NCBI RefSeq assembly: GCF_030272615.1
Contig: NC_081405.1
Location: 317,115,041 to 317,179,040 of the forward strand
Direction of reading: 5' to 3'
Length of the DNA stretch: 64,000 nucleotides
Source of the DNA: Cryptomeria japonica
Lineage: Eukaryota > Streptophyta > Pinopsida > Cupressales > Cupressaceae
The notes under the pieces are model-generated. The model did no database searches and was not told where the DNA came from. It worked only from the letters and a program-made list of their open reading frames with translations. Shown here piece after piece: positions 37,931-51,062 of this stretch (position 1 is the first letter of the stretch; each line of letters starts with the position of its first letter). The position numbers and the translations under genes were made by a program.

Positions 37931-38116
37931 ATCTCCCCCTTTGGCATTGATGGAAACATATGAATGTGAAAAACAATAAATGCAAAGAAAGAAAATATCT
38001 CCAACATACTCCCCCTAAGATCAAGAAGATAAAACCATTTTTCACATGCTTCTCTCCCCCTTTGACAGCAATGCCAAAGATGTGAAAACAAAAAGCCAAA
38101 CTTACTCTCCCCCTTA
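37931..38116 (-). other. cluster of four polypurine-tract-like motifs of E
   Basis: On the minus strand AAAGGGGGAGAT (37931-37942) touches the 3' LTR. Related strings with GGGGGAG occur at about 38009-38019, 38053-38062 and 38106-38115. Two of the four follow GGCATT-containing text (TTTGGCATTG.TG). The arrangement parallels C and F. Confidence 0.8.
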
Positions 38117-38255
38117 GATAAACAAATTATGATTCTCTCCCTGAAACAGATAACCAATCCAATAGACTACTCCACATGCGGAGCAACACAAACTCATCAA
38201 TCCAGACAAAAAGATAACACTATGAAGTCCACTAGATTGATGCAACTCAATGCAT

Positions 38256-38681
38256 CTAGTTCTCATTAGAAGGGGTAGATACCCCTAAGTTGTCTCTCAA
38301 ATAGACAAATGTATCTGTAGGCAAAGGTTTAGTGAAAATATCTATAATTTTTTCCTTTGTAGATACATACTCTAGCTTCACTTCCTTTTCACTGACTTTT
38401 TCTCTCAAGAAATGATATTTGGTTGATACATGTTTAGTATTTGAATGTTGCACCACATTATTTGACCTATTCATAGCACTATAATTATCACAATATATGA
38501 TAATAGGCTCATCATAGATAACTTTGATAACCTTCAAAATTTGCTTCATCCAAACTACCTGAGTGCAATTACTAGTAGAAACAATATACCCAACTTCAAC
38601 AGTAGATAAGAACATTGAATCTTGTTTCTTACTAGCCCATGAAACCAATTTCTTACCCAAAAATAATGATCCACCGATAGT
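38256..38681 (-). pseudogene. pol: copia E RNase H, C-terminal part
   Basis: Frame with GGSLFLGKKLVSWASKKQ, LSTVEVGYI (TEAEY-like with the usual A-E changed), YCDNYSAM, HVSTKYHFLREKV and IIDIFTKPLPTDTF, ending STPSNEN. Its upstream half is on the far side of the insertion at 38682-39319. Uninterrupted, the sequence would run KST directly into IGGSLFLG. Confidence 0.92.
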
Positions 38682-39319
38682 GGCTATGTGCAAGACCATG
38701 GTAGGCCAAACAGGTCCTTAAGTGGCAATGAAAACCAGAAAACAGAGTTAGGCAGCTTGACATGAAAATTTGAATAAGTTACCAACACTATTTTAAAAAT
38801 ATGTAAGAATAGAATTTGTAGCCAATTTAATATATTTTCTAAGCTACTACTTGTTTTCTAAAAATAAATAAATCTATTTGATGAAAATTTGAAATTTCAA
38901 TGTACTAGTACTAAAATTTCAGGGAAAAGATAAGAAGAAGGTCTCTGTCTGACCACCCTAACCATTATCAAATCATAAGATTTTTTTATAAAATTTTAGA
39001 TATAAGTAAAAGACTCATGTCTAGAGGTGACAAATTTTTTTCTATACTTCTTTTAAATAAATAATTAATTATGATTTTATTACTACAACTTTGTAAAAAT
39101 ATGAAAAACTTGTATGTCTGACCACCATAACTTGGTCAAAACTTTACAAATATATTTTTTTTAATCCTATAGTATACAAAGAATAGAATTTGACACATGT
39201 TTTTAATTCAAAAAATATAATACAATTTGAAAGTTATAGATAGTTTTCAATTGGCCTATCAATCAAAACTTAGTCAGAATATCGCCACTTTTTGGCCCTT
39301 CATGATCTTGCACATACCC
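38682..39319. mobile_element. 638-bp inverted-repeat (MITE-like) DNA element inside the E RNase H
   Basis: The ends are inverted repeats: GGCTATGTGCAAGACCATG at the left, and GGGTATGTGCAAGATCATG as reverse complement at the right. Similarity continues through GGCCAAA...AGTGGC. TAGT flanks it on both sides (38678-38681 and 39320-39323). Removing it with one TAGT restores the RNase H frame across KSTIGGSLFLG, as in copias D and F. It has no coding capacity. Internally, GTCTGACCACC(A/C)TAAC occurs twice (about 38946 and 39115). A 3-4 bp duplication and GG-starting ends hint at PIF/Harbinger, but the superfamily is not settled. Confidence 0.85.
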
Positions 39320-40990
39320 TAGTGCTCTTTCAGTCATCAACATCACCAGCCCAATCAACATCACTATAAGAACATAACATAAAATCATCATTCCTCGGAT
39401 ACCACAAACTATAATCCACAATTCCTTCAAGTATCTGAATATCCTCTTTACAACAGTGACATGACTCTCTTTTGAATCAGCTTGATATCTAGCACCCATG
39501 CACACATCATGCATAATGTCCGATCTAGTCCAAGTAAGATATAGTAGTCCACCTACCATAGATTTGTACAAAGTCTAATTATCTTTTGGAGATTCATCAT
39601 TTTTAGACAATTTACAGCCAGTCACCATAGGAGTTCCAACTGGTTTAGAGTCATCCAACCCAAAATTCTTTAGCAATTCCTTCACATATTTAGTTTGAGA
39701 TATAAAAATACATTTCCCAGTCTATCAAATCTGCAAACCTAAGAAAAATTCCATCTTTCCTATGATTGACATCTCAAATTCTTTCTACATATCACCGACA
39801 AACTTCATGCTCAAGTCATCATCTCATCGAAAGATAATATCATAAACAAAGACTTCAACAATCATGATGTTATCATTATCAATCTTAAAATATAGATTAC
39901 TATCGGCTGTACGATTATTAAAACCCAATTTAAACAAGTACTTATCTAATCTTGCATACCAGGCTCTAGGGGCTTGTTTCCATCCATAAAGTGCTTTCTT
40001 CAGTTTGCATACCACGTCTCCATCATCTGATAGTCAAAATCCATTAGGTTGCTCAATGTAGACTTCTTCATCAATATCATCTTTCAAAAAGGATGACTTG
40101 ACATCCATTTGACATACCTTGAAATGTTTATAGGTAGCATATGCAAGAAACAGTCTAACAACTTCAAGTCTAGCTATCGGAGCAAAATTCTCCTCATAAT
40201 CAATTCCTTCTTTCTATGAATATCCTTTGCAGACCAATCTTACTTTATTTCTGACAACTTCACTAGATTCATTCAATTTGTTCTTGAATAGCCATTTAGT
40301 ACCAATAATATTCTTATCTTTAGGTCTAGGCACAGGATCCCATGTGTTATTATTTTCAATCTGACTCAATTCTTCTTCCATACCTCTCATCAAATTTTCA
40401 TCTTTACAAGCCTCAACAACAACTTTACAAGCCTCAGCAACATCTTTAGGTTCAATCTTAGAAATCAAACATACCTCTTCAATAGCTATCCTTCTTCTAT
40501 TCATCACACCTTTATTTTTATCTCCAATAATCTTATTTTCAAAATGATTCAATCTTACATACCTCAGAGTCTTCTGATTATTCTGATTTTTAGGTTCCTG
40601 TACCTCTCCATCGACAACATCATCTGGATTAATTGTCTCTAACAGATCATTCTGCTTTAATTCTTCAGTCTGAATAGGAGTTAGAACAACATGTTGAACA
40701 TCATCATATCCACAAGATCCGATCTCTTTCCTATAATCTTCATCAACCTTCACATTTGCACTTTCCACTATCTTTCTCAGTCTCTTGTAGTAGCACCAGT
40801 AGGATTTTCTTTTTGTTGAATATCCCAAGAAAATTCCTTCATCACTTCTAGCATCAAACTTTCCTATATCCTCATCTCTCTTGATATAACACTTGCTTCC
40901 AAAAATTCTGAATTTTCTCATAGTTGGAACATGACCAAACCATAGCTCATAAGGAGTCTTATCAATATCACCTTTTATATGCACTCAATT
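39320..40990 (-). pseudogene. pol: copia E reverse transcriptase and start of RNase H
   Basis: Minus strand. From 40984 come the integrase C-terminus and linker (HIKGDIDKTPYELWFGH, GYSTKRKSYWCYYKR), then RT with WDPVPRPKDKNIIGTKWLFK (about 40340-40270) and VCKLKKALYGWKQAPRAWYAR (about 40015). The active site is changed from YVDD to VYDI (VEVFVYDIIF, near 39850). It continues GTPMVTGCKLSKN and YKSMVGGLLYLTWTRSDI (about 39570), up to DVDD.KST at the insertion. Several stops are present. The YVDD loss and stops make it inactive. Confidence 0.93.
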
Positions 40991-41994
40991 GAATGTGGTA
41001 ATAGTAGTGCTAATAGATTTTGTCCAATAGATCTTGAGAACATTCCCTTCAATCAACATAGTCCTTGCAACATCCAAGACAGTTTTGTTATTTCTTTCAA
41101 CAACTCCATTCTGCTGACAGTTCTAGAAGTGGATAATTGTCTTCTAATACCATGATTTTTACAGAATGAATCAAACTCACCAGAACATTATTCTCCTCCT
41201 CTGTTAGATCTTAGACATTTCACCTTCAATACTGACTCAGTCTCAACCTTTGCTCTAAATATATTGAATTTGTCTAATGCTTCTGATTTCTCCTTCAGAA
41301 AGACAACCCACATCATGCTAGAATAATCATCAATCCATAACATAAATTATTTGTCACCCTGCACACGTCTAATATTTGTAGGTCCACATAGGTCATTATG
41401 CACAAGATCTAGTAATCCATTAGATGTATACTTCTTTCTCTTGAAAGAAATCCTTATTTGCTTACCCAATTGACATTCTCTACATATTGGATTATTAGGC
41501 TTAACAATTTTAGGTAGATCTCTAACAATGTGTGTAGAACTGATCTTAATCATTGAATCAAAATTAACATGACATATTCTCCTATGTCACAAACAACTTT
41601 CATCAATCTGAGCAATCAAACAACATTTCTCACTAGCATTCAAATGAAAGATATTACCTTCAGTCTTAGTTCCTGATGCAATCTCTATACCAGAGGCATT
41701 TAGGATCTTACATTTTCCATTATTGAATTGTAAATCATAACCTTTCTCAACCATTTTTTCAACACTTAAAATATTATGCTTCAAACCTTCAACATACAAG
41801 ACATCTTCAGTGTTATGCTTACCATAAAAAGAAATAGAACCTTTACCATGGCTCATATATGCTTTGTCATCTCCAAATATTACTATTCCACCATCATACC
41901 TTTCCATACTCACAAATTTTCTTTTATCAGTGGTCATATGATGTGAGAAACCATTGTCAATTAAACCATTCATCTTTATCTTCAACTTTAGCAA
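40991..41994 (-). pseudogene. pol: copia E protease and integrase
   Basis: The protease motif is altered to DNGFSHHMTTDKRKF (DSGCS expected) at about 41960-41915. GAG-pre-integrase at 41800-41580 contains HNILSVEKM and NIFHLNASEK. The integrase zinc-binding H..H/C..C part is H.RICHVNF ... CRECQLGK (about 41580-41450). The catalytic core shows HNDLCGP, LWIDDYS and NRGGE, separated by stops; VVERNNKTVLDVART follows, to about 40991. Confidence 0.92.
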
Positions 41995-42239
41995 CTAAAT
42001 CTTTCTCCTCAATAGTACAATTTGTGGAATCAACAGGTACCACTCTATCTTCTCTAATTAATAGCAATAAATACAAATTCATCTCCTTTTGATTCTTCAT
42101 ATGTAACACCTTCACTTGTAGCATAATAATAGTTCTTCTGATTCTTATACTTCCACTTAGACATGTAGGGTTTATCATACTTCTCATCCTTCTCATATCT
42201 ATTATTCCTATCATGCTTATCAAATTTATTATGCCTATC

Positions 42240-43114
42240 ATATTTAGCCATTCTCTTTAGGCATCTAGAAGCAAAATGTCCTATCTTATTGCAAGAGAAA
42301 CATTTCAGAGAGAAGTTTCCATCATACTTACCAGCTCCTTAGGAAATCTTTGGGCAATCAATGCTTCAAGATCATCCAATTCTCTTTATTTCTCTTTCAT
42401 CTCTCTTCTTTCTCTTTCATATTTGGATATTTTACACTCTTTAGGATCATACTTTTTCTTTCTAGATACAGATGCTCTAAATGATGTCTCAGACTTTCCA
42501 TATGATTCACCAAACTCTCTCTGCAGAAATGCAACAATCTTCCCAATCAACATATCTCTTGTTACAATAGTCACACTCTGGATCTCATCAATAGTAGCTA
42601 CCTTGTGTTTGTAAGAAAGAGGCAAAGATCTTAGAACCTTAGCAATAATTTCATCTTCTTCAAGGATTCCACTGGCACATCTAATACCAAGGACAATTTC
42701 ATTCACCTTAGCCATAAAAGAGTGTATGTTCTCATCTTCTCCCATCTTCAGTATCTCATACTTTCCTTTCAAACTCTATAGCTTAGAAACTTTAACTTGT
42801 TTATCTCCTCCATACAAGGTTCAAAGATTGTCCTAGATCTCATGAGTGGTCTGAAGTCCCATTACATTAGTCATCTCTGAATTATTTAGGGCGATCAGTA
42901 ATGTTTCCTTTTATCTAATGTTATTTTCAGCTTCCTTGATCTCATTAGTAGTAATCGGTCCATTTTGAGGAACAGAATGCTCATTCTTTGTAATCTTCCA
43001 ATAATATTTTTCTAGACATCTCAAGTGCACCTCTATCTGGTTCTTCCATATAGAATAGTTACTTCCATCAAATCTCAAACTCTTGTTCTTAAAGATAAAA
43101 CCTCCACTTGCCAT
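42240..43114 (-). pseudogene. gag: copia E gag with intact zinc knuckle
   Basis: Start chosen at ATG 43114 (MASGGFIFKNKS), which parallels the MATS start of B; an in-frame ATG at 43129 is less likely. UBN2 capsid features are LRFDGSNYSIWKNQIEVHLR, TLYGGDKQVKV, and FMAKVNEIVLGIRCASG...EDEIIAKVLRSLP (42772-42590). A frame-keeping Lys/Arg-rich linker ends at about 42386. The CCHC knuckle CFSCNKIGHFASRC at about 42309-42268 is intact but lies past a stop and a frame change. There are stops at about 42910, 42840 and 42790. Confidence 0.92.
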
Positions 43115-43155
43115 CCCAAATCTCCTCAAGCTACTAAGCTTCTTCCAGAGGATAT

Positions 43156-43168
43156 AGCTCTTATACCA
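43156..43168 (-). other. primer-binding site of E (one substitution)
   Basis: The minus strand reads TGGTATAAGAGCT; the tRNA-iMet PBS would have C at the seventh position. Confidence 0.88.
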
Positions 43169-43170
43169 AT

Positions 43171-44506
43171 TGTTGGGAACAATAATGAGAGAAAATTGAG
43201 AGGGGGGATGAATCAGTTTACTACCAGATCTACAAACTTAACCACAAATGCAAAACTGATAAACTGCAACAACAAAAAAGATATGCAAATTGAAAGCACA
43301 ACACACAACAGCAAGATTTTGAAGTGGAAAACCCAGTTAAAGGAAAAACCATGGTGGGAATATATGCATAGTAAGATGATACTCTATAGTAGCATGTGTA
43401 AATATTATAATGGGGAATGCACATGCAATCAGGAACACTTCCTAGAGATCACTTCTCAAAAGATAATAACACACAATACTACAGCCCTAAGGGAAGTCTC
43501 ATTGACTTATAACAAGATTCAAACAACAATCCAGAAGAAATGAAATACATTAATAGCATCTACAAATGCTTGATGAAAGTTCCCATTAAGCACAATTGTC
43601 TGCTCTACAACACAAATCTCAACTCAATCACAATACCAAAATATGTATTTTATTGTTCACACACACACCACTCTCATATAATGCAGACACAACATTGACA
43701 CCAAACTTACATGAATATGACACCTATTTATACAATTCATCAACCTTGACAACAAGGTTGGCTAAACCCTCAACTCATAATTACAAACTTCAATCAGAAG
43801 ATACGAAGATCAACCACTAGACCAATTTCTGAATGCTCATCACCACCATAAATTACTTAAATCAAATTTCCAAATGCTCATCACCATCGTAAATTACTTT
43901 AAGATCAACCACAACACACTACACCACTAGGAAAACCTCATAAACAAAATACATCACCGGATCATGAAAATCACCAGAAACTCACACAATGATCAATGCA
44001 GATCATCAAAACAAATAGGAAATAATTAGGTAACACCAACAAGAACATTAGAATCATTAGTAATAGCTGCACCAACACCACTTATCAAAACTTCATCGAT
44101 CAACTTCTAAAACTCAAGAATACTCAAATAACAACAACAGTCATGAAGAAAGATAACTTATGGGGCACGGAATGATGAATCATTTTAGATGAAGATACAC
44201 ATGACCATCCCAAGAAATCTCCTAGAGACACAACTCAAGATCTGATCACACCGATATATACCAAAGGAAATACTAAACTCTGAAAAGCACTAATCAGAAA
44301 AGCAAACTGCAAACTAGATCATATGATATGATCAATTAAGATTTTTGGATCACTAAAACTAGTACAAAAATATGTAATAACACTACAAATACTCCATACA
44401 CAAAACCATGATCACAATAAACCAATAAGCAATCATCGGAGCAATAAATCACAGGAATGTTGACATTAATGACAACAACATATCCTAGCAGCAACAATGT
44501 CCAACA
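43171..44506 (-). repeat. 5' LTR of E (1336 bp)
   Basis: On the minus strand it begins TGTTGGACATTGTTGCT and ends TTCCCAACA, two bases before the PBS. It aligns with 36599-37930. The G-run motif lies at 43199-43215. Confidence 0.95.
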
Positions 44507-44511
44507 AAAAT
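44507..44511. repeat. target-site duplication of E, right
   Basis: AAAAT; partner AACAT at 36594-36598, one mismatch. Confidence 0.6.
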
Positions 44512-47500
44512 GCCCTCATTGAAGTAGTGCCCATTGGTAGCATTCCAATCATACATGTCCCATTAGACCCTTATTTGATCTAACTCTCACCCTTAAATCT
44601 CCCACCTCCAATGAATTACTAATTAAAGGGTCTCTAAAGTCAACTACTTGACCACCTATTGTGACAAGGCACTCCAATCTAGAATATTTAATGTATCATG
44701 AACATAAAATAATAAAACACATGACTTAGATGCAAGACAAGCTAGGTAACAAAGTTAGAGGACGTGATATTATAAATATTCACTCTAAAAGCTCAAATGG
44801 ACCCACAAAGTGTACTACAATCTTAGATCCCTTTCTAGTTTAACATACATGTAAATATTTTGATACAAATATACTTCTTCTTATAATATGAAGATATCAT
44901 TTAGTTTTTCTTCTTCAATAATTGTTATTTGGGTGTAAGAAAAAAAGATATCCATCAAGAAGTATATCTCAATTCTTGCTATTTCTTTGAGAAAGGAGTC
45001 TATGAATGAGATTGGAAATAGATCCTTGATAATAACTAAATATAAGATATGAAGGCAAGAAAGGAATTTGGTGAATACAAAATTGTACCCATACTCCTCT
45101 GAGGTACTTGTAAATCCATGTGAATACATCCTTACATTCAAAGAAATATTTGAACAATGTAATACATAGTATTGCAAAGTTCTCATTATAGAAGAGATTC
45201 AACGGATGCATGTCAGATGCATCTGATACATGTTTGGATATTGAAAAATAGATGGTCAAATGTATGGGAATGAGTGTAGTTGGAGAGGAATAGAAAATTG
45301 GAGGATAAACCTTACTTTACATACAAGTGTTTCATTTTTAAATATCCTTGTATAAATTTATTCCTTTAAAATGCTAGATGTAAAACTATATGGTAATTAG
45401 CATGGGTATGCAAATTTTACCGTTATATTTTTTTCATCATTTTGAAATGTATGTGAATCTTTGAATTGACTTGTATTTTAAACTATATTAGGGTTCACTA
45501 TTATTATTTTAGTTCAACATAAGTAATGGACCCCAATATATTAGAATCTATAAAATAAAGAAATGTATACAATAAGTAATATTTTCGTACAAGTGAAGAT
45601 AAAGACACTTGCAAGCTGAATTTTCTATTAATGATAATGTGAAAGGGAATAAAAATTTGGTTGAATAAATTCTCCCTTTGTGGAAATAGGTGTTTTAGTT
45701 CCCCACCTATTGCATTTGTCATAGGATGACATAGTATTTCAAGGATTATCATGCTATGTGACCAATATTTATTTAGACATGATGACAAGTCTATATGTAG
45801 AGACTTGTAAATATTTGAAAGATCGACAAATATGTGAATTAGTTATTGGATATGCCCCTTTCATCGGTTTCATCTATAACATACAAGGATTTAGAAAAGA
45901 TAGAAAAATAGTACATGAAATCCAAATGCAAGTATGTGAAATATGTAAAATAAATGAGTACTGTGAATGTACCATGCAATAATTATATAAAGTATATTAA
46001 ATAATAAGACATGGAAAACATGTAAAGATGTATTCAAATATCTTAAGGTAGAAAATAATAATGGAAGAGAGCTACACCCAACCTATCTAGTCAGGTCTAG
46101 TAGTTATCACTGAACTAAGTAGATTAACTATGTTTAACTTCTATATAGTAGATAAGACATCTTGGACAATTGTGTAAGATGGACTAAGTTCCATGATTCA
46201 ATAGAAATGTTTTTCAATTTTCTTGTAAATTATGAAATAATAAACATATAGGTTGGCTGTAGACTATAATAGATAATATATTTTATTTATATGAAATAAG
46301 AGACAAGAAACATATAGGAAATTTTTTCCTATTATAGGACTACATAATCAAAATGAAAAGAGGAAATAGTAATGAAAATATAATGACGTAGAAGTGATCT
46401 ATTACACAAGGCATTGCATATGGTCACTTCAATTTCATCTACTTAGTTTCCCATCAACATACTACTAAGCTTAAATACAACTCAAACAAGAATCATCATA
46501 TTAAATATAATTAGGTCAAATATTTGTTAATTTTTTTGAAAAAAAGCTATACTCATAGTAGAAAACGTTTCAAATAAAATTTCAAAAAATACTTAAATAG
46601 TGGAAATAGGAGGCTTAGCATATAAAGGTAAACTAAGGTCTTAATCAATCACTACATCCATTTATTTCATTAAGGGGAATAATCAATAAGATCCAACTTT
46701 AGTTCCAAAAGAGAGTGGGATGTTGTATATGATTATCCTCCTCTTTTTGTATTTTTTCTATGTGATTACATGTAATAAATAGATTAAATGCTAGGAACTT
46801 GACAATATTTAGCATAAACATCTAGGAACATAATAAATTGTAAACATAAAGATATAAATGATAAAAATAGACATAGAAAGGTACCTAATGTTGAAACCTA
46901 AGCATGAAAATGCTAGACCGATGTGTTAGGTGCCTTATTCCTTTCAGGTGCCTTACAAAATAAGAATTTGGATTCTAGATCATAATTCTCCTAAAATCAT
47001 GTCTTTGAAATTTAGCTAAAGTGTATCATATTGTTGTTATTATTGACATTGTCCATGAGGTTTTGTATGTTGTGAATATATAACTATGTGTCTTAGTCCA
47101 CCCTCTACAACTCTACAAATTTCAAAAATAAAACTTGTAACATACACATAAAAAAGAGGGAAAATATTTGGTCTATTGTATAAGGGCTTGCCTAAGTTAA
47201 ACTCTGGGTAGGAATTAACCTCCACTACAACAATGATAATTAGAAAAGAGAGTGTGTGCCTTATAGGGTAGAGGCTAAGTTTGAAGTAAAATGTCGAATT
47301 GAAATAATATTACCTCCAACTTGATAATGGTGGTGATACAATGCTCTTTGGATAAGGCCTTAAAGGGTTGATGTAATAGCACAACATGATAAGAAATAAA
47401 TGGCTTAATCATAAAATCACACTTGCACGTAGGTTGTTATATCTTGTTTCTCCATATTATTTACATCTAAAGATACTTTCTCTAATGCTTTCTCTCAAAT

Positions 47501-49008
47501 TGATCTCTATAATGCTTGCTCAATTATGACTAAATAGAAATATTTAGAAGAAGGATCAAGCACCCTACTCACACTAAGAGAATCCAAGAGCTAGTAAATA
47601 GGTGAGTAGCTTAGAATCACAATGTCTCCATATTTCTTTAAAAATTTCTCAAGGGATTATATAGAACATAGTGGTGATTGTTATGGGGATTTTTAAGCCA
47701 AGTACCATTTAAGTCTCGTAAATTGTGAGGAATGAAAACCAAATATATGGGTTATGAACATTTAGGTGCACTATCTAGATCATTACCAAAATTAGGGTAT
47801 ACAAAGATTAATTTTATGAATTTAGATGAATTCTAATAGTGGGTATCAAAACCTAATAGGCACCAAATCACTCATATCTAAGGTATATCTCCCAGCATTT
47901 ACTTTAGAATGTACATTATTTAATTCAAGTTTAATTACTATATGAGGATTTGAACTAAGGCAAACTGCTATCCACAACCCCTTTTTCTTTCTTTATATTT
48001 GTAGGGAGTTGATTGAGGATCCATGACTGAAGATTCTAATAGAGTTGATGATAACAAATAGGTTCTGATTTCAACTGAGTGAAAAGTAGAGGATTAAGGC
48101 AACCTACCAGCCTAGTCTTGAGGAGTTTGCCTAAGTTTTTAATAGTGAATCCACTGCATCTCCTTGATTTTCAAAAGACCCCACTTGCATGTCTTAGAGA
48201 TATAGGACCAAGATGACCTAGCATCTAGGTCCCTACAATTTAGAGTTAACTTTTAGGAATAGGTTATGATCTTGTCCTTTTTCTCAAATTCCTCTATTTG
48301 GCTCTATTTTCTATTTGTAGTAGTCTATTATTACTATTTCACTTCAATTCTCCATCTTTTCATCCCAACTTCACAATATATGTCCAATCTAAGCTAGAAA
48401 ATGGGATATAAACAATACAAGTGTATCTAATAAATATTTTACCTATTTACCTATTTGAATTGTGGCTAGATATATTGGACTCTACCCCCCTTTTTAATGT
48501 AATATTCCCTTAGGTGAGATTACTACTTTTATTATCTTAATTGGTGAAACCCTAATTTTCCCAACCATTACATTGTGTTGAACTTGTCGCTCTTACATTT
48601 AAAATAATTTTGATTGTGGTATCACTTCTAATTTATGTGAAATAAAAAATTAAATCTTTAACTCATATATGCAATTGAACTATATAAATATAGAGGTTAA
48701 ATTCATAAAAAATGTAATTTATTCTTCTAAAATTGACTTGTGGGCTGCACAATATTTCAATTATTTCTTCAAATTTATATTGAGGATATTTATAATAGAA
48801 TTTACTAGATTTGATTAGTTTTCTATTTCAAATGTGATTAAATTATTTCTTAGTTAGATTTATTAAAATCTTATGTTGGATAATGTTTTCTTTTACTTTA
48901 CATTACATCCTTTCATCCATAGTACTCCTTCATATGGCATCATTATGATTTGAAAAATATTTTCCAGTTGAAAATATAATCTCTTAAAGATATTATCCAT
49001 GTTGTATG
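44512..49008. other. 4.5 kb without recognised gene
   Basis: AT-rich sequence with scattered short ORFs on both strands, the longest about 100 codons, none with a domain I recognise. I found no LTR ends, PBS or retrotransposon protein in it. It probably consists of old decayed repeats. Confidence 0.5.
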
Positions 49009-50209
49009 TGTTAGTATAACCCTTGAACAAATGAGAGGGGTTGGGGTGAATCAATTGTTAACAAATTATGTAAATTAAAGCACTTAAAACCTTATAATGG
49101 TATAACTGATTAAGCATTAAAGCAGAACTGAAAAGCATAGAATCAATACCATGCAACCATAACACATAGCACCATGATTTGTATGTGGAAAACCTTGGTA
49201 AGGGAAAACCATGGTGGGAAACCCTACCCACAGTCAGATGATGCTTTTGCAGCAAGTATATGATTACAATAGGGGTCTGCACATGCAAGAAGGCACACTG
49301 CCTAAAGAACACTTCTCATCACAATGGATTCTCACTGACTATAGAGATGTCAACAACCTCAATATGTTTGGACTACAATCCAAAAAGAAGAACTATCAGT
49401 GATAGTATCAAACATGCTAGATTATAGTTTTGGATAAGCTCAATATCGAAGGTCTAAAACCTCTTACATAAACCCAGCTTGATCACCTATGATTGACCAA
49501 ATCCTCTTCACAAATTATTATTACATTATTCGCTCCTTTCCCATCATACTTCTTAATCTACAATGAGATCTTCCATACATATATACCAACCTGAGACCTA
49601 ACCAATTAGGTTAGCCACACAAATGATAATACAATAGATCCATTCAATAATCCTAAAATTAAATCATAACACATATTGGCCTAAGGTCAAAAAAATATCA
49701 TCCAATCAATAAAACATCCAGGAAGCACATCGGAGAATCTACCAACACATTTCATGCAAATTGGTCAATAACCTAGATAGCACCGTACCTAAATTAGTTC
49801 CAAACACACCAAAGCAATGACAACAATTAATCAAGACATGGACACGATCACCATCAACATCCTGAATCCCTTCTAGAAGCTGCACCAACACCACTTATGC
49901 ATAACATCAAGGATCTTCAATAAAAAACTATCGGTGAAACCCTTACCAAATCAATAAAGCAAGCTTACTAGAACATAAGATAGCATCCAATCATCAAGTC
50001 AATACCAACTGACTGAAACATACTTTAGAAGAATATGAACCATCCATACAAACATGTTACAACAACCAGATCATACTAGTGGAAATCAACTGATTATCTT
50101 CCAATCTAATCCACCTATCGGAAGCCAGTAACCAACCAAAACAACAAGTGTTGACATCAATGACAATACATACGTGTAACAAATAATCAATTCCATCATA
50201 TGGCCAACA
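49009..50209 (-). repeat. 3' LTR of F (1201 bp)
   Basis: On the minus strand it starts TGTTGGCCATATGATGG, directly after AAAGGGGGAGAT, and ends in TAACA at 49009. The conserved GAGAGGGGTTGGGGTGAATCA-like motif lies at about 49031-49051. It shares short blocks with the B and E LTRs (GGGAAAACCATGGTGGGAA at about 49200). Confidence 0.82.
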
Positions 50210-50500
50210 ATCTCCCCCTTTGGCATTGATGGCAACACTAGATGTGAAAAACATCCAAGTACCAAGAAAATGCCAAATAAGTCTCCCCCAATGAAAGACC
50301 ACCAACAATATCCCTTGAAATGATATAGAAATGAAGCTCTGAACCAAAATGAACCAAATACTACCATACTCCGCCTAAGGAGTGCAATCAATAAATAGCA
50401 ATGGTTTTTCACATATATTCCTCCCGCTTTGACAACAATGCCAAAGAATCAAAATAGAATAAATATCTCAAAAACTCAAGGCTGACTACTCCCCCTGAGT
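50210..50500 (-). other. polypurine-like cluster of F
   Basis: GGGGGAGA/GGGGGAGT-type strings on the minus strand occur at about 50211, 50283 and 50491. Two damaged versions lie at about 50369 (GGCGGAG) and 50421 (GCGGGAGG). The one at 50210-50221 abuts the LTR. Confidence 0.7.
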
Positions 50501-50595
50501 AGTAGCATTGATCCATCAATCCAGATCAAAATGTAGTACTCTAATAATGAATACCAGAATGATGCACAACTGCATCAATTAAGTCTCTATCAGAG

Positions 50596-51062
50596 GGGTA
50601 GAAACCCCCAATCTGTCTCTCAAATACTCAAATGGTTCCCGAGAAAAATTTTCATGAAGATGTCTGCTATTTGCTCTTTAATGTTCACATAAACCAATGT
50701 GACTTCTTTTTCTTCCACCTTTCCCTTCAAAAAGTTATATTTGATTGATATGTGCTTAGTCTTTGAGTGAAATACTGGATTCTTTGATATGTCAATAGCT
50801 ACAAAATTATCATAATGGATAACTACCGGATCATTACAACTCACTTGTATATCCGTCAGCATCTGCTTCATCCATAGAACTTGAGTATAATTGGTTGCAG
50901 CTATAACATATTCAGCTTCAATAGTAGATAAGGAAATGCATGTTCGCTTCTTGCTGATCCATGAAACCAACTTCTTCCCAAGGAAAAATGCTCCACCAGA
51001 AGTGCTCTTTTAGTCATCAACATCACCTGCCCAATCTACATCTATATATGCCCATAAAGAAA
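50596..51062 (-). pseudogene. pol: copia F RNase H fragment
   Basis: The frame reads IDVDWAGDVDD, a stop, KSTSGGAFFLGKKMVSWISKK, LSTIEAEYV (catalytic Glu region intact), ATNYTQVLWMKQML, HYDNFVAID, KTKHISIKYNFLKGKV and IADIFMKIF, up to about 50620. Only the last part of pol remains. Confidence 0.92.

Larger units (their letters stand above)
36599..44506 (-). mobile_element. Ty1/copia element E, structurally complete, inactive
   Basis: Minus strand, 7908 bp: 5' LTR 44506-43171, PBS 43168-43156, gag 43114-42240, protease/integrase/RT/RNase H 42000-38256, polypurine cluster 38116-37931, 3' LTR 37930-36599. The flanking pentamers are AACAT (36594-36598) and AAAAT (44507-44511), one mismatch. All conserved domains are present in copia order (PR-INT-RT-RH). 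The RNase H is split by a 638-bp inverted-repeat insertion. Confidence 0.95.
49009..51062 (-). mobile_element. Ty1/copia element F, 3' remnant (RNase H, PPT cluster, 3' LTR)
   Basis: Minus strand. The RNase H fragment lies at 51062-50596, the polypurine cluster at 50500-50210 and the LTR at 50209-49009. All copia similarity stops abruptly at about 51062, in the middle of RNase H (FSLWAYIDVDWAGD). Neither upstream pol, gag, PBS nor 5' LTR is present, so the element is 5'-truncated by deletion or rearrangement. Confidence 0.88.

Noticed and set aside
38682-38700. TATGTGC...GCACATA as a palindromic host target
   Set aside because: Comparison with RNase H of D and F shows that these bases belong to the inserted element; the target is ACTA/TAGT.
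45758-45982. 74-codon plus-strand frame with several Cys
   Set aside because: AT-rich context, no domain and no neighbouring gene; consistent with chance.
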